64,000 bases of DNA from Ceratotherium simum simum (taxonomy: Eukaryota; Chordata; Mammalia; Perissodactyla; Rhinocerotidae), in NCBI RefSeq assembly GCF_000283155.1, contig NW_004454291.1:991478-1055477 (forward strand), written 5' to 3'. The notes below the pieces were generated by a model that saw only the letters and a program-made list of their open reading frames with translations, did no database searches and was not told where the DNA came from. The translations under genes and the position numbers were made by a program. Positions within the stretch are counted from its first letter, which is position 1, and each line of letters opens with the position of its first letter. Positions 10,599 through 19,512 of the stretch are shown here, in pieces.

Positions 10599-10722
10599 AA
10601 TTTCTCAACAATTTTATCAACAAACTTTAATGAAAACAAGAATTATTGTAGTGAGTGTAGTAGAGACATTTATATCACATTTTCATTTTGAATATTCTAT
10701 AAAGTATTATATTGAGCAAGTC

Positions 10723-10728
10723 AATAAA
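10723..10728 (+). terminator. distal poly(A) signal AATAAA
   Basis: AATAAA in 'gcaagtcaataaacatatc', at the place equivalent to the human CYP3A4 signal 'aaatcaataaagacc'. A GT-rich stretch ('gatggctttgtgctc') follows downstream, as expected. This is the preferred 3' end of the gene. Confidence 0.8.
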
Positions 10729-10745
10729 CATATCTTTAGAAAAGT

Positions 10746-11160
10746 ATTATCTGATGGCTTTGTGCTCATTAGGGAGAATCTATAGAACTGAATCAGTGAG
10801 CCAGTGACTAAATATTTTTGACCATCACAATCACTGGTTGGGTGGGGCCTTTTTCAGAACTCCCATTTGATATCTAAGATACGTGAGAGTTAATTCATTG
10901 TGACTTTGCGTGGTGCTTAGAAAGTATATTCACAGTTTAATTCTCCCATTTTTGGAGCACATATTTTCTATAACACTCAACTGAGGCACTTATTATTATA
11001 TTATTGGTTTTGATTTAATGTTTTTATCTTACCTCCCTTGACTTTTCTGATGGCAGGAAACATGTTTTCTCATACCTCTTTGTACTCCATCCTCAGCTCC
11101 CAACTGTCTTGACACAATGGAGATTAAATAAGAAACAGTTATAGGTCTTTTTACCGGGCA
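10746..11160. other. downstream intergenic sequence
   Basis: Unique-looking sequence after the CYP3A poly(A) site. The first 200 bases resemble human CYP3A4 downstream DNA from memory. I see no repeat or gene. Confidence 0.6.
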
Positions 11161-11756
11161 GAAAGGCTACAGGTGCAAAGGTTCTTCCTTTTCCCTTTCT
11201 GCCTCTTCCTTCTCCTTCCTTCTCCACCCCTCCCCTTCTCACCTTTTCCCTTCATGGATAATTTAGTTCTAAAGCCAGTTAGTGTGGCACAGCAAGGTGG
11301 GCAGCCACACAACGGGAGATGGAGCAGAGAAGGGAGTTACAGTGGCTCCAAGACAGAGACCAAATAGTGTGGAGAGGGTGTTCACATAGAAGGGTAGTCT
11401 GGCTTGAGTGTGGGAGCCCAAGCAAGTGAGACGGGGGTATATGGAGAAGGGTGTCCTGATGAGAGAAGCCAGAGCCTCAATAGGGTGTGGAGACGCAAAG
11501 TAGGGTGAGGAGAGCATGCATGAGTGGAAAGTGATAGAGTGGGGATTGGCCATATAAAGGGGATTGATCAAATAAGTAAGTATATTAAGGATGACAGGAG
11601 TCACGTTTCTCACAGTTGGAGAAGGGAGTCTCTGATTCTGAAACAGAGAAAATCAGAATGAACCCTGTAGTGTCAGAGATTGGAACTGAATGTATCAGTG
11701 TAAATTCATGCTTTTCTGGATAGATGAATGATAGATACACAATAGGTAGATAGATG

Positions 11757-11798
11757 TTTGTGTGTGTGTGTGTGTGTCTATGTGTGTGTGTGTGTGTG
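11757..11798 (+). repeat. (TG)n microsatellite
   Basis: Two TG arrays separated by 'tcta', about 42 bases in total. Such tracts are usually polymorphic. Confidence 0.9.
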
Positions 11799-12196
11799 GA
11801 AATAAAAACGTATCTCCCCTACTTATCTCCACTGTTGGGGCTTAGAAAAAGTGACTCCCTAACAGCGATGAGCACACTGTGTGCCCACGTCTAGGTAAAA
11901 ATACCATTTGGTATAAATACCATTTTCCACTAAAAGGAACCTGGATTCCTTAGAGAACTGGCTTATTCCAGGGCTGGGATGAGGAAAGTATAAGATGAAT
12001 CTGGAACATCCTGTTTTGCTAGAAAGCAAGAAAATGCCAAACAGTGATGGGGAGATGTCAACAGGACATGGGGCCTAGCCTGAGGGGTTTCCACTGACCA
12101 AATCAGGGACAATTTGATGATCATAATAAAGATAGATAGTAGGAGATTATGACCCATTGAATAAAATAGGAAAACATGTGTACATACATATACAGA

Positions 12197-12203
12197 GATA
12201 GAT

Positions 12204-12256
<53 letters not shown>
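12197..12256 (+). repeat. (GATA)n microsatellite
   Basis: About a dozen uninterrupted GATA units after 'gagatagatga', ending in 'gataaatggataaa'. On the reverse strand this gives an artefactual Ser-Ile-Tyr-Leu open frame. Confidence 0.95.
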
Positions 12257-13021
12257 ATGGATAAATTGCAATTTAATGAGGGTATTTACACTGCTTCAAA
12301 GTACTGCTGCTCAAAATACTCATTAATTACAAGGAGAAAGGGTAACTTCACAGTGGAAAAACCTGGCAGGACCCCCTCAATCAAGTGGTCAGAGATAGCA
12401 TCACCAGAAACAAGATGAATTGATCCAGTGTCACCTGATGAGACTCAGTGAGAAGAACTCAGCGTCACCTCCATGATAGTCCTGCCAAAGAAGGAAACCT
12501 GAAGGAAATCCTGAAAGAAGTCAGCCAAACCCAAACTGAGGAATATTCTACTCCTGGTCCATAATTGGGGTGTAATCTTCCAGGAGTCAAGGTCATGAAA
12601 GCCAAAGACTGAGTAAGTGTTCCAGACCTGAAGAGACTAAAGAGAGGTGGCATCTAAACACAGCACATTGGCAGGGTTCTTCAACTATAAAGGGTATTGT
12701 TAGGACAACTGTAGGGTTTCAATGGGTTCAGAGGGTTAGATGGCAGTAATGTAGCAACGTTAACTTCCTGACTTTGGTGGTCGCGTTGTGGTACTGTTGG
12801 AGAACATGCTTGTTTGTAGGAAATACAAGGGTTTATAAAATACCAGGTCTGTAATTTACACTGAGGCGATTTGGGACAACAGTTTTTTGAACAGATGTTA
12901 GTAAGTTTGTGATTCTTTGCGGGAGCAAGAACCACAAAAGCAACTTTTGGCTTATACAGCTATCCTCCTCTCTCACCTTAATTTTACATGTATTGTTTTA
13001 ACATAAGGAAGTATCACCACA

Positions 13022-13475
13022 CAGTGATTGAGAGATGGGGGGCTCTGAAGCTGGAGCTCTTGGGTTGAATCCCAGCTCAGTCCAGGGCTGAGTCTGGACA
13101 AATCAGTGGCTTTGGGAAAATGCTTAAACTCCCAGGTGAAGTGGCTTTAGTTTGGCCAGAGAAAGGATGATTCCCCAGAGAAAGGGGCAGCTGTGAGCTA
13201 GTAACAGCCAATACTCCCACCAATTGTGGATGAGCCCAATGAAAGGTATCTGGTACCTTCCTACACTCCATACACTTACAAGTACAACCTTGAGCAAGTT
13301 ATCTAATACCTTCATAACTTAGTACTTAGTGCGTCATAGTCCCCATCTGCAAAATGGGGTATAATGACAGCAACTATCTCAAGTTACAATGGAATCACAT
13401 GATGTGTGTGAATTCTTTAGGACACAGACTACCAAGCACGCACTGAGCACTTAATAAATGTCAGCTATTATTTTC
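13022..13475 (+). repeat. MIR with an internal insertion
   Basis: The MIR head is 'tggggggctctgaagctgga' with 'ttgaatcccagctcag' (13,022-13,080). The core and tail resume at about 13,285 with 'ccttgagcaagttatctaa', 'ccccatctgcaaaatgggg' and 'gcacttaataaatgtcagc'. The 200 bases between are not MIR and not identified. Confidence 0.65.
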
Positions 13476-14088
13476 ATCAACATATTATCCTCAGTCTTCA
13501 GAAGTCCAATATTGGTTTTGAAATTTGGGGTCCAGCATTATCAACTGCAGCTTCATCTACCATTTTAGAAAATAATTGCATACATCTCTCATGGAGGTTT
13601 AAGTGTGAAATCTTTGGTGTCACAGATGATGCTATTCAATAATTTCCCTAAGAACAATATGAAAATCCCCATTGTAGGAGTGTGTTTTGTCATCACAATG
13701 AAGCATGGGCAACATTGAGGAGCATGCACTGCAGAAACTCAAGGAAAATTCTCCCGTTGTGTTCATGTGGTCTTTTTCCTGCACTCTCCTAGAACTGCTT
13801 TTCTGGTCCCAGAGCTCTAACAAGTCTCTCTGGTTGTGTCCAGGTTGTGTACTGTTTAGGATACATGCAAAGGTAGGATGAAACAGGTTTATCTCTTCAG
13901 GGGTCAAAAATGGGCACCACTAGGGAATTGACAAGTCAACATTGGTTAATTCAGGGATTCACTATCTCTCCTTGACTGGCTGACTAAGAACTTCTGCAGA
14001 GCACTTGATTATCCATGGGGTTGGAAGACCATAATTTGGTTATCTGAACTTCCATATTCACTTCTTTAGGCCAACAATTGTCCTCGCC
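13476..14088. other. intergenic sequence, nothing recognised
   Basis: Mixed-composition sequence without a repeat signature or gene that I can name. Short open frames on the minus strand (13,632-13,907) have no recognisable domain. Confidence 0.5.
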
Positions 14089-14139
14089 ATGTTATCGTAT
14101 TTGAGGATGACAAAAGTCCCTGTAAGTCTAACAGTGTAC

Positions 14140-14300
14140 ATCTCTATGAATGTATATAGCATTCTATATATCATTTATCCATATATATATATATTTCTAT
14201 ATCACTCAATCATCTATCTATATTTACCCATTTATCTATCATTTATATCTATTTATATATGTTTCTATCTATGTATCTATCATCTGTGTATCTATCTTGA
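14140..14300. repeat. AT-rich TATC/TATA simple repeat
   Basis: Degenerate tatct, tata and atcta units. The apparent open frame across it is low complexity only. Confidence 0.85.
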
Positions 14301-14334
14301 AAGACAGAAAAATCTGAATAGAACCAGGTATTCC

Positions 14335-14565
14335 AGCCCTTAGTTGTTTGAGTCTTTCCAACCCAGACATATGTAGAGAGCCTTCAGGATGACCCCAGCT
14401 CCAGCCTGTCTATGATCACATGAGAGACCCCAAGGCAGAACTTCCCAGCTGAGCCTAGTCAACCCCAGATTCATAAGCAAAATGAAAGTTCATTCCTGTT
14501 TACTCTTTTGTGGTGGTCTGCTATGCCACAATAGATAAATGGAGCATCTTTCCTTCATTTCAGGT
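14335..14565 (+). repeat. MaLR-type LTR remnant (3' part)
   Basis: Phrases 'ttgagtctttccaaccc', 'gccttcaggatgaccccag' and 'cttcccagctgagcc', followed by an ATAGATAA-like end, match the 3' half of MLT1-class ERVL-MaLR LTRs. It lies just outside the ERV1 provirus and is older. Confidence 0.55.
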
Positions 14566-14723
14566 AGAATAAATGTATAGGACCCAGAAAAGAGATGAGA
14601 ACTGAAGGAAACTGTAGAAAGGAATCAAACGTTAAGGTACCGTGAATCACTGGAAGCAGCAGTTGGGTAGTGGGTCAGCTCAGAGGGAGGAGTGCTGAGT
14701 TCTAGGCAGGAGTGACCCTTGGA

Positions 14724-14727
14724 GTCA
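14724..14727 (+). repeat. 5' target-site duplication of the provirus (GTCA)
   Basis: GTCA directly before the LTR TG, repeated at 30,411-30,414 directly after the other LTR. Confidence 0.75.
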
Positions 14728-15149
14728 TGACAAAAGAAAGAGATAGGAACAAATCCAGAGTCAATGTAATGTTTACCATGACCACCTCAAGGAGGAACTA
14801 TGGGTAGAAATAGAAAATTGCATTTTAACCTTCACTGTGTCCACATGGCAGAGAACAATGCAGTAGTTTTTCCCTGAAATTAGAACATTTGGGAAGCCAT
14901 GGGCACAAGACAAACTGTAACTGGAAAGGGTGACCAATCAGAACTGGACTCTGACTTAGCTTTGCATACGCTGCATTTTTTTTTTTTTTTTGCCTTTAAA
15001 ATTCCAACCCCCTTAGTCTGGGGGGGGGGGTCACATATCAACTCGTGGTTTGAGGTGTACATCCCTGATTTTCAAACCTTTTAAATAAAGTATCTCTTTT
15101 TTAAAAAAACTTTATCTTTCCCTCATAAAACTGTTGATTTTGGTTGACA
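14728..15149 (+). repeat. 5' LTR of the ERV1 provirus
   Basis: The 422-base LTR begins TGACAAAAGAAAGAG and ends TGGTTGACA. A CCAAT box is seen in 'gtgaccaatcagaactgg' near 14,930, followed by U3/R promoter-like sequence. AATAAA at about 15,085 ('tttaaataaagtatc') is the retroviral poly(A) signal. It differs from the 3' LTR by many substitutions, by about 20 extra bases ('gtaatgtttaccatgac' region) and by a T16 and G10 homopolymer expansion, so the insertion is old. Confidence 0.88.
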
Positions 15150-15153
15150 TTTC

Positions 15154-15171
15154 TAGCGACAAGGATGGGAT
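15154..15171 (+). promoter_or_regulatory. primer binding site, tRNA-Ser(GCT) type
   Basis: Four bases after the LTR, 'tagcgacaaggatgggat' matches 16 of 18 positions of the complement of the 3' end of tRNA-Ser(GCT) (ideal TGGCGACGAGGATGGGAT, from the tRNA as I remember it). Both mismatches are G to A; one is at a CpG, as expected from methylation decay. This is where the tRNA would prime minus-strand DNA synthesis. Confidence 0.7.
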
Positions 15172-15328
15172 GTGATGCTGCCACCTGATTGTTTCCTGGG
15201 GACGGCTAGCATGCCAGCATATATGGAGCCCCTTGTCTGCTCCTCTGCATCTCTGATAGCCTCAGGGGAATGATCAATGTAAGGCCCTCTCACATCCTCA
15301 ACCTCCCATGCTTTGGTAGTGGTCTAGA

Positions 15329-15423
15329 GGTTTCTTTAAGGAGGGGAATCCCTCGGGAGGGGAATCCCTCAACCTCAGGTTTCTTTAAGGGTGGAAATCC
15401 CTCAAATTCGGGTTTCTTTAAGG
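15329..15423 (+). repeat. short direct repeats in the ERV leader
   Basis: The 13-mer ggtttctttaagg occurs exactly three times (15,329-15,341, 15,378-15,390, 15,411-15,423), interleaved with copies of 'ggaatccctc' or 'gaaatccctc'. This small irregular tandem array lies in the untranslated leader between primer binding site and gag. Confidence 0.85.
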
Positions 15424-15476
15424 TTCAGCTAGCATAAAGGATGTTTATCCATTCAGGGACATTTCTCCATTCAAAG

Positions 15477-15793
15477 ATGGGCACCTTTTGTTCTAAAGCT
15501 TGTTCTAAAGAGTCAACAAATGGTCAGACCACTCCCACCACTTCCGTCACATTTATGTACAAAAATGATGGACCAAATACTTGCAAGTTCCTTGTCACCT
15601 GGGTCCAAATTACTAGAGATGATCTAAAATTACATTGGCCACAAAGGGGCTCCTTTGATATTCCCAGATTGGTTTGTTTGTGCACACAATTGGAAAAGAG
15701 AGGATTTCACACCTCTCAAAGACTATGGGAAGCCTATTTTTTTTTTTGAGGCCTCTAAACAAAATCAGGAATCTCTTTTTTTATCTTTAAAAG
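15477..15793 (+). pseudogene. gag: ERV1 gag fragment (matrix N-terminus)
   Basis: A start codon followed by Gly (MGTFCSK) at 15,477 fits the myristoylated N-terminus of a gammaretroviral Gag matrix protein. Further on, a Trp-Pro-x-x-Gly-Ser-Phe-Asp segment (WPQRGSFDIP) matches the conserved matrix motif of such viruses. Gag would drive particle assembly at the plasma membrane. The frame shifts at a T9 run near 15,740, and the coding sequence is cut by the ERE insertion at 15,804. Sequence beyond the ERE up to the L1 (16,003-16,580) gives no clear capsid match. It is non-functional. Confidence 0.6.
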
Positions 15794-15803
15794 AAAATAA
15801 TTA

Positions 15804-16002
15804 CAGACCAGTACCACTGACACAGTGGTTAAGTTTGGCACGCTCCACTTCAGTGGACTGAGTTCGGTGCCCGGGTGAAGACCTACACCACTCTTCTGTC
15901 AGTGGCCACACAGTGGTGGCATCTCACATACAAAAAAAAGAGGAATATTGACAGTGGATGTTAGCTCAGGGTGAGTCTTCCTCAACAAACCAAAAAGAAC
16001 CC
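15804..16002 (+). mobile_element. ERE SINE inserted in gag
   Basis: A tRNA-Ser-derived perissodactyl SINE: head 'cagtggttaagtttggcacg', then 'gtggtggcatctcacataca', 'atgttagctcagggtgagtc' and 'ttcctcaacaaac'. It is flanked by the 10-bp target duplication aaaataatta (15,794-15,803 and 16,003-16,012). It inserted after the provirus. It is slightly shorter than the other copies because of internal losses. Confidence 0.9.
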
Positions 16003-16580
16003 AAAATAATTAAATAAGAAACATGCCAGATTGGAGGGTATCGTCTTCACCAGTGACCACACTAGTGAAAAGAAACCAATTCTGATGCTCCTCTCCTCTC
16101 TCACTGAGCTCCCCTACTTCAACTCCCCTGAAATTCCTCATCTAAATCTATGCAAGTGAAAATGGGTAAACTTTGAGATAATTTGAAATTATAATGGCCA
16201 TTCTGGGGAAACTTTGTTTCAGATAATTCCACCTTAAGAATCACCCTTAAAAGAAAGGATTCAAAACTGCTCAGACACAATGGAATGCATTCTTTTATTA
16301 ATATGCAGAAACTTCTAAAAGACTAAATTACTTCAAAAACAGCTCTAAAAAGGATCCTTACAGCAGTAAGAAAAGAGTCTTGAGTAAAAATCTTAACCAT
16401 CTGAGCAGGCCTATCTGCCAGGGAGCAATTCAGATACAACTATTCTTTTGAGTTTTTTGCTTGAGACATGGCTAAATTTTTTAAAGATATTTATTTATGT
16501 CTATGTATGTCTGTGTATGTGTCTCCCTTTATATGTATTTGTCTGCCTTTGGATAGTATAATTTCTAAAAGAGCTCTATT
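16003..16580. other. ERV internal sequence, unassigned
   Basis: Provirus DNA between the ERE and the L1 insertion, AT-rich towards its end. No Gag motif could be read. The last 14 bases (16,567-16,580) are the left target duplication of the L1. Confidence 0.5.
16567..16580 (+). repeat. left target-site duplication of the L1
   Basis: aaaagagctctatt, identical to 24,084-24,097. It sits directly before the L1 5' end. Confidence 0.9.
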
Positions 16581-18164
16581 GGGATTGCTGGGAAGATTGC
16601 AGTGTAGGAGGCCTCTGAACTCAACTTCTCCCATGGATGCAACAACTTTACAACTACCCTTGGAACAATTACCACTGAGAAAGAACTGGAATCTGGATTA
16701 AAAGGACCCCCACAACAATGGACAGCGCTAACTAAGGGGGAAGAGGCAGAAACACATTTCTGGAGAGGAAAAAGCCACATTCTAGACATTGCACTTCATG
16801 GATAGGATCAATCTTAAGGTAAGAAGCTTTTCCTGGAGGAGTGGGGGAATCTGAGTGTGATAGTTTTGCCACAGTAAGCATCTTTTGAACTCAGCACAAT
16901 TAAGACAAGGGTCATAATATATGGCTTTATTGCCATTAAGAACAATGCGGAATCCCCCCAGAAAACCTATTGAACATATTGAAAGAAAAGCTCTTAAAGG
17001 GTTCATTCTAGAAAGCAACACAAAATCCCCAGAAAGAAAGTTGCACAGTTCTTTGATGAAAGAGACTCATCTGATAGGCTCTGGGTGCATCTCACAGAGA
17101 CAGGAGACAGCTGGGACCACCTGCCCAGGGACTGAGACATTGGCAGCAGCCATTATCCTGACCCTATACAGGTGTGCTGACACAGATGCCGGCTTATTCC
17201 ATTGGAGTTCTTCCCATGGTCTGTTAGTGCAAGGTTTTGCCCCGCCCAGTGGAGCAAGGATTTAATTCGCCTTAGCCAGGGCAGGCAGCCCACCCTAGGG
17301 ACTGGCCCTATCTACCAGCATGCCCTTGGGCAATTTATAGGCCCATATAGGTGGGGTGTGTGGGATCTCTGCACTGGACATGTGGGTCAGCCTCTGCAGG
17401 GTATGGCATGTGTAAGGGACAGGCTTTGGTTGGCAGAGTGTGAGGGGCCTTTGCAGTAGGGCAAGTTGGTCAGCTTCAGTGGGAGAAGGTGTGTTCACAA
17501 GGCAGGACTGCATTGATGGGATGTGTAGGCCAGCAGGTGGTGGGTCTTGTCAGCTGCAGCAGACTTGTGCTTTTCAAACAGCCACATAGAGGGTCTGCTC
17601 CCACCTTCCAATGCCTGAACCAATTGTGCAGTGTCATGCCTGAGGCCGGCCCCACCCAGCAGCACTCCTGAATGAGCTGACAATAGACTCAAGCAGGCTG
17701 GAGGCCTACAACAATTGCGAGCCCCTGATCCTGGCAACCAGCCATGCTGGGGGCCTCATCACTTAACAGCAAAACAGTAGCAGGTGTGTGCTATTAGACC
17801 TTGTAGCCAACTGTGCTGTGAATCCCCCCTACCCAATACAGTGACTAAGGGACCATAGTAGCTGCACATGGATAAGCCATATGATCAGTCATCCAGGGGG
17901 ATAGCCTAGCCTTCCATGCACCTGCAGTAAGAGCAACCTGCCATAACAGAAGTACACATATAGCCCAGACTGAGGACACTCCTGGAAAATTTGAAACGGA
18001 TGATGAGAAGGAAACACATTGCTGGACCTCATAAGACATCTCTTAGATAAGGCCACTTCTCCAATATCAGGAGAGGTAGCTGATCTACATGGTACATAGA
18101 TATAAGCACAGAGAGATAGGCAAAAAGAGGAGACAAAGGAATATGTTCCAAATAGGGAATAGCA

Positions 18165-19011
18165 CAAATCCTCAGAAAAAGAACTGAACAAAACAGAGAT
18201 AAACAATCTACCAGGTAAAGAGTACAAACTAATAGTCATAAGGATGCTCACTGATCTTGGGAGAAGAATAGATGGACATGGTGAGAACTTCCACAAAGAA
18301 TTGGAAGATATAAAAAAGAACAAATCGGAAGTGAAGAATACAATACTGGAAATGAAAAATTCACTAGAGGGAATCAATAGCAGAGTGGATGATACAGAAT
18401 AACAGATCAGTGAGCAGGATGAAAGACTAGAGGAAATCAGCAAAGCTGATCAGAAAAAAGAGTTGGAGAGAATGAGGACAGCCTAAAGGGCCTCTGGGAC
18501 AACATCAAGCATAGTAACGTGTGTATTATAGGTGTCCCAGAAGGAGAAGAGAGAGACAAAGGGGCAGAGGACTTATTTGAAGAAGTAATCGCTAAAAACA
18601 TTTCCAACCTAAGGAAGGAAACAGACATGCAGGTACAGGAAACACAGAGAGCACCAAAGAAGATGAACCCAAAGGGGCCCACACCAAGACACATTATAAT
18701 TAAAATGTCAAGAATTAAAGACAAAGAGAGAATCCTAAAAGCTGCAAGAGGAAGACGACAAGTTACATACAAAGGAAACTCCATAAGACTATCAGCTGAC
18801 TTCTGACAGCTGAAACCTTTGAGGATATAAAGTAGTGGCATGACATATTTAAAGTGATGAAAGTAAAAAACGTTCAGCTAAGAATACTCTACCCAGCAAG
18901 GTTATCATTCAGAATGGTAGGAGAGATAAAGAGTTTTCCAGATAAGCAAAAATTAAAGGAGTTTATCACCAACAAACTGACCTTACAAGAAATATTAAAG
19001 GGACTTATTTA
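18165..19011 (+). pseudogene. L1 ORF1 remnant
   Basis: ORF1p is an RNA-binding trimeric chaperone of the L1 particle. The clearest part is 18,519-18,806, where the RRM domain reads IIGVPEGEERDKG near its start and PTPRHIIIKMSRIKDKERI further on, both highly typical of mammalian ORF1p. The upstream part is Glu/Lys-rich and fits the coiled coil but carries stops (for example near 18,401 and 18,484). The C-terminal domain continues after a stop at 18,804 in another frame to about 19,011. Start and end are approximate. It is inactive. Confidence 0.8.
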
Positions 19012-19512
19012 AGTTGGAAAAAAAAAGACCACAAATAGGATTAATAAAATTATCAATCAATAAATTAAATCACTGGTAAAGGCACATATACAGTAAAGGT
19101 AACAAATCATCCACCTATGAAGCTAATATGAAGGTCAAAAGACAAAAGTACTAAAATTACCTATTTCCATGAGAAGAAGTTAAAGGATACACATAAACAC
19201 ACACACACCACAAAGAGGTTAAATATCATATCAAAAACATAAAATGTGGTGAGATGGGAGTAAAAATGTAGGGCTTTTAGCTAGAGGTCAAACTTAAGAG
19301 ACCACCAGCTTAACATAGATTGCTATTTACACAAGTTATTATGTGTGACCCTCATGGTAATCATAAACCAGAAACTTATAATAAATATACAAAAAATTAA
19401 GAGAAAGGACCCAAACATAATACTAAAGAAAGTCATCAAACCACACGGGAAGAAAGAGAAGAAGAAAGAAACAAAGAAGAACTATTAAAACACTCATAAA
19501 AAAAGTAACAAA

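Larger units (their letters stand above)
1..10745 (+). other. CYP3A: CYP3A gene, 3' part (intron 8 to 3' UTR)
   Basis: The locus runs from within intron 8 to the poly(A) signal. Five exons (64, 161, 227, 163 and 96 coding bases) join in phase into 236 codons plus a stop. Apart from the first exon, one codon shorter, the sizes agree with my memory of human CYP3A4 exons 9-13. The protein would be a haem-thiolate monooxygenase anchored in the endoplasmic reticulum, taking electrons from NADPH-P450 reductase and oxidising steroids and xenobiotics. I see no frameshift or stop in these exons, so this copy could be functional, but exons 1-8 and the promoter are outside the window. Mammalian CYP3A genes sit in tandem clusters, so the exact paralogue cannot be named from this sequence alone. 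Confidence 0.95.
10289..10745 (+). other. CYP3A: CYP3A 3' UTR
   Basis: Non-coding tail after the stop codon. Stretches such as 'ctttccctaaggtcttctgc', 'tttgtgaatgaaatccagag' and 'aattattgtagtgagtgtag' run parallel to the human CYP3A4 3' UTR as I remember it, supporting orthology of the region. The likely cleavage site is 10-25 bases after the distal AATAAA. Similarity to sequence downstream of the human gene seems to continue past this point to about 10,950. Confidence 0.85.
11165..12960 (+). repeat. old L1 3' UTR (L1M class)
   Basis: Long non-coding run with the L1M 3' UTR phrases 'ggagttacagtggctccaag', 'ggtttccactgaccaaatca', 'gccaaacccaaactgagga', 'gtcaaggtcatgaaagcca' and 'ttgtaggaaatacaaggg'. 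The two microsatellites at 11,757 and 12,197 grew inside it. The 5' and 3' limits are approximate and the element is strongly decayed. The open frames here are non-coding. Confidence 0.6.

Noticed and set aside
12197..12256. Regular short repeats considered as a CRISPR array
   Set aside because: Contiguous 4-base units with no spacers, in a mammalian genome; this is a microsatellite. The same applies to 40,668-40,755.
11963..12271. Minus-strand open frame with Ser-Ile-Tyr-Leu repeats, possible repetitive protein
   Set aside because: It is the translation of the (GATA)n microsatellite and flanking L1 3' UTR; no start context or other coding evidence.
15804..16002. tRNA-like sequence considered as a tRNA-Ser gene
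   Set aside because: Only the tRNA-derived head of an ERE SINE; no complete cloverleaf, and it has SINE body, tail and target duplication. The same holds for the other four copies.
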